DNA of 64,000 nucleotides from Eleginops maclovinus (lineage: Eukaryota; Chordata; Actinopteri; Perciformes; Eleginopidae). The stretch is from contig NC_086357.1 of assembly GCF_036324505.1 (NCBI RefSeq), positions 19,036,793 through 19,100,792 on the forward strand. Direction: 5' to 3'. The translations under genes were made by a program, and so were the position numbers. Shown piece by piece: positions 1 to 12,298 of the stretch. Below the pieces are notes generated by a model. That model had not been told where the DNA came from. It did no database searches and was given only the letters and a program-made list of their open reading frames with translations. Numbering within the stretch: the stretch's first letter is position 1; every line of letters begins with the position of its first letter.

Positions 1-229
1 GTACCTCACTTAATAGGTCAAAATGAGCATGTCATGCATATTCTCAGAAACACCATAGATGTCTCTGTTGTCATGTACAGTTGAGCGCAGACATCTCTAC
101 TTGCCATGAACTAAACGTGATTGTCTTATATATTTTCTATAGACATGTGCGCTTTTCACATCACTTCAATTGTTCCATCACAACTGTTTGTTGAGATGGA
201 AAGTGAACAGGCGAAAGAGGCAGACTTAC

Positions 230-702
230 CTGTAAATGCCCCTGGTACATATTGAGCACACAGTCGGTTGCGGATCGCTCCGTCAGCGGATTTTTCAGAC
301 TTCTTCCAGACTTGTGAAGTAGAGATTCAGACTGGAAGTGTTGACATGTAAAAAGCTTGAGCGGAGTTCCTGGACAGGAGGTCCGGAGGAGCACATGGAG
401 CGGAGCTGTCCTCTCCTCGGTACCTGAAGCTCACACTTTGCACTCATCCAGGATTTCTGTGCGCCAGGACACCGGGTGCAATAGGAGTGCAACGTTCGAC
501 CTCACTTTTACCTTTCCTCACAGTGTGCTGACGCTGGGTTATGACAGGAATACAGCTTTGCAGTCCTGGTAGAAAAAAAAGAAATCACCGCGATTAAAAT
601 CTTCAATCCTGAACGCTTTGCCTTGTATCTCTTATCTGGGTCCCTCACCTCGCGTCTGTCTCCCTCTCTCCTCTCCTCCTCTGTAAGCTGTGGTCTAAAT
701 GA
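230..702 (-). other. Putative 5' exons of an unrecognised minus-strand gene
   Basis: Three splice signals line up on the minus strand. A donor (GCGAG|GTGAGG) ends a first exon at 649. A very pyrimidine-rich acceptor (TTTTCTACCAG|G) starts a second exon at 565, giving an 83-nt intron. A consensus donor (TTTACAG|GTAAGT) ends the second exon at 230. From an ATG at 394 the frame stays open for exactly 55 codons to that donor, ending ...NMYQGHLQ in phase 0. I do not recognise the peptide, so the exon may be 5' UTR. The block is richer in GC and CpG than the desert to its right. The rest of the gene would lie left of base 1. An uninterrupted exon from about 700 to 230 is the alternative. Confidence 0.35.
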
Positions 703-723
703 CGCTCCCCCGGGTTCATCCTC

Positions 724-735
724 TTCTTATAGTGT
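724..735 (-). promoter_or_regulatory. Putative TATA box for a minus-strand gene leaving the left edge
   Basis: On the minus strand this reads CACTATAAGAAG. It lies about 25-30 nt upstream of a GC-rich segment that carries good splice signals. The start of transcription would fall near 695-705. This is inferred from motif position only. Confidence 0.3.
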
Positions 736-739
736 GCTC

Positions 740-2260
740 CTCTTTCCTGCTACACTCCCTCTGACCCAGCCCTCTGGAGCCTCCTCCAGTGCTGACGTGC
801 TCCACAAGGAGGCACACAAGAACATCTCAGAGCATGTTCACAAAGCATATAGATGGCTTTGTTACAGATTTATTTTAAAATCAATGTAGTTATATAACTA
901 CCTACCTACCTACCTACATATATTTAATTCAATGTAAATAAATGCAACATATATTACATATAATGTACGGCCAATTTCTATTATTGAAACATGTGTGTAT
1001 GTTCCTTAGTTCTCTCTGGCATATTGTTATGTAACATATTGGGCAAGGAAACCATGAACAGCACATGCACATCTGAAAGCATCTGAAAGCTCGTGATATC
1101 TGTATGCTCAGAGCAAATGAGCTGTTGTTCCCAGTTGTCCAATTAGTGGAAGACACAATTATACAACCAAAACTGCAGGTCATATAGTTTCATGGTTTGT
1201 AGGAGAGCTAGAGCAAAATGTCCAGTGTGAAATACATCGGGCCATACTTTAAATATAGTCAACACTATCTATAGGGTAAAACACAATGTTTCACCCTGTT
1301 TGCGGCAGGCAAAAAAACAACAAAAAGTAATGTCAACTTTTTTAACAATATGGGAGACATATCTCCTGCCTATTTACGGTTTAACAAACCTGGCCATCAC
1401 AACCTGCACAGTTTAGTATTTACCTGCAATTTATCTCAAAAATAAGTCTCAGACCCGACCTTATGTAAGACTCCTAGCCTGGCCAGTAGGATAAACAAAT
1501 ATGCTCTGGACTGGCTGCTGGGCAGTGCAGAAAGGAACTTTATAAGGGTCAAAACTGGGAACTAAATGAACGTTTATATAAATAAACATGGAGAATTACT
1601 ATATAACAACAGAGTCTTGTGTGCCAGATAATATGGAGTAAATCATTTTTGACAGGTTTCCATTCACACAGACCAATTTTATGGAAGCGTTGATATTCCT
1701 AAACTTTGCTACTTCTTTTTTATGCTTTTTGAAAGTTTGCAAACCAATTTTAAAGGTGTATACTGCCAACTACTATACTGGGTGTGAAAATTAGAGCAAT
1801 TTGACTGTCTTTTATTGGCAATAATAACAGTTTTTTAACAATTATTATTATTGTTGGATAATTGTTGTGCTTGCTAGATTATAACCGCTTGAGGGGTTCT
1901 AACATTTCTTAAATCAAACGTAATCATGTTTATCCATCACCTACAATGTAGAGTGCAATTTGTGTGTGCCTATCTCCAGAAAGCAAAATAAACTAAATAA
2001 AATATACAAAAAACTCAAAATGAAACGGTAAACCAATGAAAACATAATTAGTTCCAAAATGGAAACAACAATGCTTTCACATACTGTATGTGCATACAAC
2101 ACATGAAACTAGAAGAGCACTTGGACAGCACAGACCTCCGTCAAGGCAAAAAGCCCAATCTCACTATGTTTAATTTGTGTACCTGCCAAGTAATTTGGAT
2201 CCTGTTCAGAATGTAATGAGTTATAAATTATATATTATGAGTTATGGATGTGAAAGTTAG
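740..2260. other. Intergenic, nothing recognised
   Basis: AT-rich sequence with a short CCTA/CATA run at about 899-918. I see no coding exon, RNA gene or clear transposon. Confidence 0.5.
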
Positions 2261-2261
2261 T

Positions 2262-2405
2262 GGTTGAGTACCTGGACGGCCTGAGGGGAGAAACTTGTCT
2301 TCATCTTCTCTGTTTTGGCCTTGAGGCAGTGGTAGTGCCTCCCTGACCGCAGCAGAGAGAAGAGTCTGTTGTTGGGGAGATGGATGTTTTTTATGCTCCT
2401 CTTTT
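2262..2405 (-). repeat. LINE ORF2 C-terminal fragment
   Basis: The minus strand translates in one frame to a stretch including LFSLLRSGRHYHCLKAKTE and then SFSPQAVQVLN. This is the familiar C-terminal tail of fish L2/CR1-group LINE reverse transcriptase ORFs (leader-like 'LLPSGRRYRxLKAKTxR...FxPxAIxLLN'). Only about 45 codons remain. It is a dead 5'-truncated fragment. Confidence 0.55.
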
Positions 2406-2409
2406 TCAT

Positions 2410-2980
2410 TTTGACATGCAACATTTAATAAAATGCCTCTACATTATTTATCTATGCTGGCATCTATATTATACTGTATATTACCTATCACTCTTATCCT
2501 CACCAGATAACATTGTGTTGATCCTCTAACACTTCTTGTTCTGAACAAAGAGAATATAATATATCCCAAGTTCACTATATGGTTTCATGCAACACCTTTT
2601 TTACTTTGCAGCTGTTTATAAGAAGTAGTCACAATGAAAAAGGAAATGACGAAACATGCATCGCCATCTGGATTGCTTCTAGCATGCATTGTTCTCAGGT
2701 CAGATGTTTCACTACTCAAAGAAGTATATAAATTAAAGCTGCACTAGCTACTATTCACACTGGCAGCTCCAGATGGCAGCAAGGGGTAACCATCTACCCA
2801 AACCTCATTAACCAGAAATCATGTAATGCATGACTATTGGCTGTGAATATGCAAAGGATTTATAATAATATGTTCTAGTTTTCTCTTGATGTTTTCTTCA
2901 GTCAGTCCTGATCAAGTGGTATCATTCTTTATTCATAAATAGTCAGTTTTAGTGGGCTAAAACTGTCACCTGTGTCTACA
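2410..2980. other. Intergenic, nothing recognised
   Basis: AT-rich sequence without a supported gene or repeat. Confidence 0.45.
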
Positions 2981-2984
2981 CTCC

Positions 2985-3165
2985 CAAACATTGTGCTTCT
3001 GGCTAGCGTTCCAACACACTGTACATCCTAGGCTAAGGGGCGTGACATCTCACAACAGAATCGGCCAGCTAACCAATCAGAGCCGACTGGGCTCTGGTTT
3101 AAGACAGAGAGTGAAAAGAGCTGCTGCAGCACAGGCAGTATAAGAAAGATAAAGACCTTTCTGAA
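2985..3165 (-). repeat. Degenerate copy of the TTAA-type MITE found at 11366-11804
   Basis: Reverse-complemented, this segment closely follows the middle of the element at 11366-11804. Shared blocks include CTGTGCTGCAGCA, AAACCAGAGCCC, CTCTGATTGGTTAGCTGG and the CCTTAGCCTA block. Both ends are diverged, so no terminal repeats or target duplication can be assigned. Confidence 0.6.
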
Positions 3166-3169
3166 TACC

Positions 3170-6100
3170 TTGTGTTTCTATGTATATTACCCATCAGAAA
3201 TACACATATATAGATTTGCCAGCCTGTGTATCAAATGATTGGCATTCTTCCATATTCCCGTCCTCTCACTTTATCAATGAAAAGTGATTCACACTCGCAT
3301 GATTTGAGACGACAGACGTGTAGTGCCGTCCTTTGAATCTATTTATAGATTTATTCGGACTGTGGTTCTGCGTGATTTTATTTCCTCATTCAGCCATCAA
3401 TCTCCTTGTGTTGGCAGACAAAAGGGGGACATAATTAATGTTAGGATGGGGGGAATTACTTCTCAATACAAAGGAGCAGACAGTCTGACAGACACATTAT
3501 TTCAGTCAAATTGAAAGTTTTATCAGTCTCGGAAATGTACCAGCTGCAAGACAGAGTTGCTGAGTTTTCATAATTGCTGAGCAGAAATTCAAGTGAAAAT
3601 AAACCATAATTGGAGTCATAGGTCATACCTTGAATGTCTATGTTATGCCACAGGGTTTTTGTTATCTTCACAGAACTGCTCAGAATCTATTCTTGCGTTT
3701 TTTTTGGAGAGAAAAGATGCTGGAATTGCCAAACTTTAAATCAATGACTTTTAGGAATAAAAAGGTATGTAAAGATAACGAGGGACAACAACTTGTAGCT
3801 TACGAGCACCTTCATTAATTCAGGGGTAGAGAGAGTACATAATTAATTGTAATGGAACATTTTAGTTAACTTTATACCACAGCCGTCTTCTCCTGATTTC
3901 AGTAAATCATTCATGATGTTTGAAAATGTTATTCAATTTAACATTTGCTACAGCTACAGTTTGTATGCAATATATCACTAGCTTTGAAAACCTTAAGTTA
4001 TCTTATCCTGAGGCTTGGAGTTTCTGTTATTTTAGGGAAATTCAACTTTACTTTTACCAGCTAAAATCATTGTTTCAATAGTAACCAAATATGCAACACA
4101 GGGATACACAACCAATTACAGTAGTAGTTTACAGTAGTATGTGCACTATACACATTACAAACATTGCATGCAATGGAACAAAACAGTAGTGCAATAGTGA
4201 TCCCTAACTGCATTTTTTCAGCATGATGAATATTAAAAACAAAGGTACACTTGTTGTGCAAAAGTCACCAGCTCAAAAACCAAAGCTAGCGTATCAGTAT
4301 GTGGTTATCCCCCTTATCCTGCTCATTTTCAAGATTTTTTAGAATTTGTCACACACAAGCATGCTATCAGTCTGACAACATTAGAACCACCAGACCTGGG
4401 GATATGATGCATCTAACAGCAATGAAGGCACAGTATGTGTGAATTGATTTTTAATAAAGACTACTCACGCTTGAATCAATTATTCGATGATATTCACACC
4501 TGTAGAGGTATGTGTAGTGCCACTTCACATGAGGTGTTTTAATCAATATGATAAGTTTGTGATCATGAATACATACTTGTTTTGATCATAATCATTATTG
4601 ATATTTTTCTAGTTCATCAAATCATATTGTGAGCAACACAACACCCTTCTTTTGCCAAACATTCACAATATCTATTAACATTTAGTCACTCTACCATAAT
4701 TTAATCACTATCTGTCAGTATTCAAAACTAGACCACAGATGGTAATGCCTATTCCTGAAAAATCATTCTTGGACGGTTCCTTTAATTCCAACAATTCCAT
4801 CTATCTCAGAGATACATCGCAGATTACATTGATTTCTCACTTCACAGTATTTCAAATGAGGCAGTGCCTGAATATTATGAATTATACCAAAAATAGATGC
4901 AGTCGGCACATTTGGTGAGCCCATTATTAGCAGACGTGAACCAAATTCAAGAGATACATTGGCTGATTAAAAATGCAAATTTCCATTTAATGTAATGTAT
5001 CATCTTTTGGATGATAGCTACATCATGTGACATTGAAGTTTGTCAAATTCAAGTTGAGTCGAGATGCAAAAAAATGTACAGCAGCTGAAGCGAAATATAT
5101 AACCCACACAGCAAGGGATGTCAAGTTTAGTTTAACTGGATTTAGGATTCATGTTTGATGAAAAATCCCTTTGTCCCTGAGGCACTGCCATGTTGCTACA
5201 TCGTTCACACAAAATAGAGATAGAGCAGCGAGTACAAATGACCTTGTACCTTCAAAGTAGAGTTTAATATACCGTAGGTTTAATCACACATTTCTTAAAG
5301 TGAAGCGTACCTTTCAGTTTGCTGTAACTGTATTTCTTTCATTCAACAGCATTCTACACCTTCAATTCATGATTGAATAAAAAATGCTGTCTTGTGTCCC
5401 CTGCTGTTTGTCCTTATGGGTATTGTTTGGTTATTTTGTTCTGTACATCACCATGTTTAGTTTGCTTGAGACAGGTCTGACCTTTAATCATTGTCACCCA
5501 GCAATCAAAAAAAGTGTTTGTGTTTCCTCAGAAAAACCTTTAAGAGGAAGTGAGCGTGGTTTGTATGTTCTGCGCTCGTCAACTGAGAGACCTCGGTACT
5601 GACGTTATTCAGAGGTCTAATTATAGGAATAATCTGCCTTTCTGCTTCATAAACGATAACAATGAATGTGCACCACTGAGATGATTCTTGTTCTTTTATC
5701 TCTTCAGTCACACTGCATTTTCCTGCTGCGACTTCTTCTTTTAACTACATGCTCCATCAGGTCATCTCAGAGAAATTCTTAATTTATTTGGATTTAGCAC
5801 ACAGTGTAACTGCACTGCTGACATCTAATCTGCTGTTTTGAATACAAGTCATTAACAGTAAGCCAGCAAAACACGGAGCTGAGGAAGAGAATGACAAAAA
5901 GTTAATAGAGCAAACAAATGATATCAAATGATCTGCAGAAACAGACAGTTTGTGCCAGTTTACACTCCAGCTGCCTCGCCTTGGATTATGGAATATATCA
6001 TTTGCAAATCGCTTATAATAATATGATACGACTGATCACAATTTTACATATTTATACTTTGACTTTAATGTAGTTTTGCAAGATATCATTTTTCCAATGT

Positions 6101-9100
6101 TTGGGCGCTTCTGGTTTATACCATTATTTAATAAAACAAACTTCTAGGGTCTTCACATTGTTACTAAGCCAAGGATGTCGTCATTATTATATTAGGGTAT
6201 ATCAAGGTAAAATATATAAAAGGAGTGCGCAAACCTGCTTGATCCACACTGGGTCTTCGTGGGGCATTGTTATGTGAAAAGCTAAGAATCATAGTAAAAA
6301 ATGATAACCATAACAATTAAATAGCTATCAACAACAATGGGAGGAATTTTAAAAAGTAATTGGACTCTTTATTCTCGAACACCAAAGCATTACATTTAGA
6401 GATCCAATAAATCTATGAGAAGTAAGTTGGATATTTAGCTAAAAAGCAAAATTGTCAACTTTATGGTGACATTAGGGTAAAAGTCAGCAGGATTCAGCTT
6501 CTGGCAATCCATCAAATCTTTGAGATATTTCAATCAGGACTAAAACACAGTTATCTTCATCCAGATAGTTAGGGTATTTAGGATATGTTGTTAAACCACC
6601 TTCTGGGTTTTTCCAACGTCTCCAGGTATTGGTCTGAAAATCAAAGTGACAATAATGCTTGAGAGGCACAAACTGCTTCTAGAAATCACATCCCTCTAGT
6701 AAACAGTTCACACTGACCATAACCTTAAACATGTTCTCAACACAAAAAGGAGACGCTGCCACCAGCATCTAAACTGCAGCAGTAAGTGGATCTAAAAGCT
6801 CAGTTGGCCAAAGGTTGGCATGTTCTTTCACTGCTTCACTGACAGTCTGCATCTATCTGTGGTATACTGTTTCCCTATCAGACTCCACTTGGAGTTTGAT
6901 TAAACGAATAGCCTTGGTTAACCATGAGGTATTGTAGGATTAAACGGCACGTGCTGTCCTCTTTTTTTCCTCTTGTAAATTATATCCTGATTCACGTCTG
7001 TAGCCCGGTGTCACAGGCAGGATAAGATTCACCAAGGGCTAATGTTGCAGAGAAACTAGTAGAGATGTGTCCCATTGAAGTGTGAATGTATCATTACAAA
7101 GAAACGTGTATGGATAAAGGAAACATTTTGTCTCTGTTTTATTTTTAGACTGCTACGTGTGTCGAGCTTAGATGGTTTGCATTGTAGGAAGTATGTTTCA
7201 ATCGTGTTTTCGAGTGTGATTAAAGAGGCCCTTTAAGGACTCTTTGAAGTTTGAGGCAGTAAATAATCCTTACATATGGGCTTATTTGTATTTGTGATGC
7301 TGAATACATTAGCATTTTAATTAAATCAGCATCCTAAATGTTTAACATTTACAGTTGAGGATATTGGGAAGAGTTTGCAGACGCTTTATGGACACTTCAC
7401 AGTTAAGTGTATATGTGCCGTCATGTTACATCAGCTTTGGCCTGCCAGCTCTGGTTTCCTGCAAGCATCAGCCCCATATTACTGGCCAGATAATATTCTC
7501 ATCTCCTACCCACTCACCCTGCAGTCCTCTCTAATGTTGGGCTATCACAACGTCTGAATTTTTTATGCCCAGATGACATGTCCACAAAGGAAGTGGCCTC
7601 TTTAAATATGTAGCCTATCCAGTTGTTCTGCTGGCTTCATTACCACGGTTATCTGTGCATGGCATGGGATTCATAATTCATGTTTCTCAAATATTCCCTC
7701 AGATGAGTAGAAGCGTACACAGAAATCCCATTCGTCTGCAATGCAAACACACACTTTAACATCAGCTGAACTGCTCCAGATTAAGCAAACTAGGAATATT
7801 TATATGCAGAAGTATTTATATATTTATCAGCAAATGCAGGATTTTCTTGATGAATACAGAAGTAGATCAATGGGTCTGCAGTGCTTTGATATCACTACCC
7901 GCTGATTGTTTGGGTGTTTAGAATGCAAATGTAGCCGCTTGCTTTTGCTACATGTAGTTGTTTGGTGGCCGATAAAAGCAGGTTGCATTCATAAACCCGC
8001 TGAGCTGCGAGCACCTTCAAACAATGTTGACCCCTCAGTGCCTATCCTTTTATCTATGCACTTTAGTATTTGTGGCAAGGTCAATTACTGCAGCAATAGA
8101 GAGATTATTAGTCTTTTATTAGGGATCCTCTTAAGCTAGTGCCAAAGGTGAGCTCTATTTCTCCCAGCATGGCAGAACACACAATCAAAGAGCATGTAGA
8201 ACTGACAATTTGGATAGCCAGGTAATATGAATAGGTTAATACAAAGTGCTTTGTACTATAATTGAAACACTCTTGTTGTTGTGCTTCATTTTGTGCTTGT
8301 TGATAAGCATTATATAAGGTCATGTTCCTGCTGTGTCAGCATGGGTAACCCACAGGTCTTCTGGATTATTCTCAGACTTCGAAAAAGGCAAATGAGATTA
8401 CTGTGAGTGTGAATGTGTGATAGTGCTGTGATATTGTGCTCCTGCCAGTTACCTAATGCATTCTGGGAAAAGCTCCAACCCGTTGTGACCTCGAACAGGA
8501 TAAGCTGTTTTAAACGAGGAAACGATGGAGTATATAAAGGACGGAGTGGTGCCATTGTTAGGAGTGGGTAATAGAACCAATATGGTTACACTCCAATATC
8601 AGATAATTCAAGTATACAAATTACCTAATGTACTATCATGTAAAGGACAGCAATATGTTTGGATTTACAAGGTGAATTACGTCATTGGATTTACTTCTAA
8701 GTGCATTTTCACTATTACACAACGATTTGCCTGACAGTTACTATTCAATTCTTAGCCTCAACCAGCAGATTTATAGGTTAATGCACATCCACAAAAATGT
8801 CCCTCCCTTTGATGACAGTTTCTGCATTTGGAGGGTGCAAATTAAGCATGGAGGTCAAGTGTGTGCGTGTAAAGTTGTGTGTTGGTGTTTATCAGCAAAA
8901 AGAGGATTGGAAAATGAGAGTGGCATTGAGTCCTTTACAGATTCAAGCACCATGACCAAACTCATGAACTGTTTGTTGTAGGTTCTTCTGTGAGTCAATC
9001 TAGATCGTGAGAGTTTTTGTGAGGTGTGTTTGTCTGTGTGAATATTTGCACACGTGGAAGCATGCGCATACATAGTCAAGCTATTGTGATTTTGCACTAC

Positions 9101-9380
9101 ACACAGAAAACACTGGACCTTTTTAACAGTAAATATCACGTATGTTTATTGTGTGATCATTTCACATAACAAACTGATGGCTAACTACGTGCACATAACA
9201 GCAGCCGAGAAATGCCAAGCACTCTACATAAAGTACTCACTCAGAAAACTCTTTCTTATTGACTCGAAAAACTTGTTGCCGACACTTGATAAACCCCTTG
9301 GCTGTTTATTGTGTAACGCTTTACTAATTAAGCTAATAAAGAATGTGATTATGCACTGTAATCAGAATGCGTGACCTCCA
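3170..9380. other. Gene desert, nothing recognised
   Basis: About 6 kb of AT-rich sequence. All open frames are short (60-98 codons), overlap on both strands and lack splice context or recognisable domains. Confidence 0.5.
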
Positions 9381-9384
9381 ATTG

Positions 9385-9484
9385 AAAAAAATGTTTGAAT
9401 AGAATCTATTCAAACATTTTTTTTGCGCCACAACACACACAATATATCTATTCAATAGATATATTGTGTGTGTTGTGGCGCAAA
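9385..9484. repeat. Two adjacent perfect hairpins (order L, L', R', R)
   Basis: Hairpin A has 18-nt arms at 9385-9402 and 9406-9423 with a 3-nt loop (AAT). Hairpin B follows at once, with 31-nt arms at 9422-9452 and 9454-9484 and a 1-nt loop (C at 9453). Both are perfect inverted repeats; the arms share two T bases at 9422-9423. The outer copy of B (9454-9484) continues into ordinary sequence. The middle segment is the reverse complement of both flanks, as left by an inverted template switch. Confidence 0.9.
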
Positions 9485-9489
9485 CATTG

Positions 9490-11360
9490 CAGGAGTTGGC
9501 AGGTGACTCGTGTTTCCATCTTAAACATAAGCCCCTACTTGACTCGTTCATCAGCACTGAAGTGCACTTATGCAGCAAATCCACATGACCCTGAATAAAA
9601 CCAAGACTAAGCATTGTTTCATTTTCCCATTAGTTTCCCATTATGCTTGTTTACAGATTAAAAAACGCATTATGTTCATGTGTACGGCTCCTTAATGAAC
9701 ATGAACGAGGTGATGGATATCGATGGCTTTCAGACTGTAAATCTGTCTCCTGTGCATTCATAATTTCTGACTTATCAACCAACATAACACTTTGAATCCT
9801 GTGCCATAGAAAGAAAAAACTCATTTGTACAAATTATGACTGCAGTTTGGTTTTACTGTATGAAGCAGGTTGGCTCACAAGTGAAAAAATCTCCCCGTCC
9901 GTAACAATGAGCAGTTAGTCATCCCTGTGTCTGATGTGTCTGTCTCTCTTTCCCCTTCCTGTGATCTGTTGGCTCACTCTGATGAATGGAAATGTGACCC
10001 CTTTAGAACAAAGGCATGGAGATAATATGATGAGGTGAGATATGAGACGGACGGGGCGTCCAGAGTGTGTAGCTCGAGGGTGGTAAATTGACGCAGCAGG
10101 TTGATAACTACCTAAGTGTCACACAGATGCTAATTAGGCGTTCTGTTAACCGTTCCTTAAGTGACTACACTGGAAGCTGTCATTGTGTAAATGTGTCTCA
10201 TACAACATAACATACACAACACAATTTCACACAATGACAGAGGAACGTCAAGATACAGGAATTTGTATTGAGAAGGTTTATTGTGATTTTAATAAGTGAA
10301 AGTAGTAATATGCTGCGATTCTGCCAAGCGCTGCCTCTTTTCATTCTTGTCAGGAATTATTTAAAGTTTCAATACCAGTTTCCTCTATATGTTCACGGAA
10401 AGATCCAAGTTGTCTGCCTGCCCTGAAGGAGAAGAAAAACAAATTCTAAAGGTTTTGACAGTATCTTTTTTACTTGTCCTAAGATTGAGATAGTAAATTA
10501 TCCACTATACACTTATGGATTATTGTTTAGAAAAAAGCAATAATTCAATCTGTCTGGAGTTAAATTGTATTCATTGGCATTCATTTTGTTGTAAGGATAC
10601 AGATGGGGCAAAGACAACCAACCTCTGCTGACACTTATTAACTCAACCCTTTAAGTCCATCTTCACTGATTCACATTTAAGGTGTCTTTCAAAGCAGCGT
10701 TTGGCTTTGGAAAGTAAAAAATATGCGCCATTCAAACTACAGGACTGTTTATAGGAGGTACTTTATATATGAGTCCATTATAGGGCAGAATGAACAACAG
10801 GAATTTGCGGTTAGGAAAAAAACCACAGTCACTTTATCAGATGACTTCAAAGTGTATGAGCACAACAACATTACATAAGCCGGCATTTTGTGGTTGAGCT
10901 GGATTTAGATCTGAACGAAAACATTTGTGCCAAGTGTGACACGGATATTTCAATTTCAACCTGCATAACAAAACATGATTACATTTGGCTCACAAAGGAT
11001 TTAACATCAGTGATTTTTCCCCCTCTTGTATAAATCTCATCAGCGTTGGCTGCTTGCCCGATGTGTGTTTTGACCGGGTGTAGTGTATTCAGGCTTTGGG
11101 GCTGACACAGAGATGTGATCATCTCTCAGTGCCGCTGTCAGCTTTGACAGCCAAAAACCCTTCTGTGACCTCCCAACACACAACAGAACAATGGGATAAT
11201 TAGTTGGATATGCTTACAGTGACAGACACTCATACACAGGCAAAATGTTGCTGTGGGAAATCCTCATAAGTCTTCATGCTGACCATGAATAAAGCCTTTC
11301 AGACAACGCTGAATGTGTTGGAACCCCAAAGTATACTGCCAGAATTAAAACTAAATTGAA
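9490..11360. other. Intergenic, nothing recognised
   Basis: AT-rich sequence without a supported gene, RNA or repeat. Confidence 0.45.
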
Positions 11361-11365
11361 GTTAA

Positions 11366-11804
11366 AGAGGACATATTATGCTAATTTTCAGGTTCATATT
11401 TGTATTTCCTCTAATTTGACGTGTTTAAATGCGTTATTGTGTCTTCTTTTCTATTCCTGCCTGTGCTGCAGCACCTCTTTTCACTCACTGTCTGAAACCA
11501 GAGCCCGGTCTGCTCTGATTGGTTAGCTGGTCGGCTTTGTGATTGTTAACTGTTTAGAGATGTCCCGCTCCTTAGCCTACCATGAACAATGTGTTAGAGC
11601 GCAAGTGTTACGTATTGATGTCATTAAGGTAGGGAAGTGAACAAAGGAGTTCAGAGGCGTTTCAGGCCAGCGGGGAGAGTGTGGGAAAGAAACTCGCTTT
11701 GGCGGGAACTTAGGGCTTTTAGCCTTTGCAACCAATTACCTGCACAAAAACCTTTATAACACACTACAGGAAAGGGAAAACCCCCAAAAGCACTATAGGG
11801 CCCT
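11366..11804. mobile_element. Non-autonomous TTAA-target MITE (439 bp)
   Basis: Flanked by TTAA at 11362-11365 and 11805-11808, the target duplication typical of piggyBac and Kolobok elements. The ends form an imperfect inverted repeat: AGAGGACATATTATGCT on the left against AGGGCCCTATAGTGCT read inward from the right. It has no coding capacity. A diverged inverted relative lies at 2985-3165. The superfamily is inferred only from the TTAA target. Confidence 0.65.
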
Positions 11805-11809
11805 TTAAA

Positions 11810-12253
11810 TACTTGTAATCTTCAGGGTCGTTCAGTGGTTTTGCACTTTTTGTTACTCTTTTAGGAAGAAAGAGGTAAACACGTCATACACTAAAAAGCT
11901 CCATGGATTGTGTCATTTCAGCCATTTCAAATGAAGTCTTAAAATCACATTCACTTACATTCTTTGCAACCAGGGGCTGGAAGATATTACGTTAAACTTT
12001 CTTCAACAAATACACCCAAACTTAAACTGAGACAAAAGGCAACATTTTTGGTTGAAATATTGTAGTTACTTGCTCAGCCAATTCGATTAGTAACATCCCG
12101 ACTAACATGTTTTTTTGAATTCAGATGCTACTCCTTTGATACAAATACCTTTTCTTGGCCATACTGCATTTTGCTCTGCAGCAAACACCTTCTCACCTTG
12201 TCAACTGTCAGTCAGTGTCATCTTGGTAGAGGGCACATATGGTAGTATTAACT

Positions 12254-12298
<45 letters not shown>

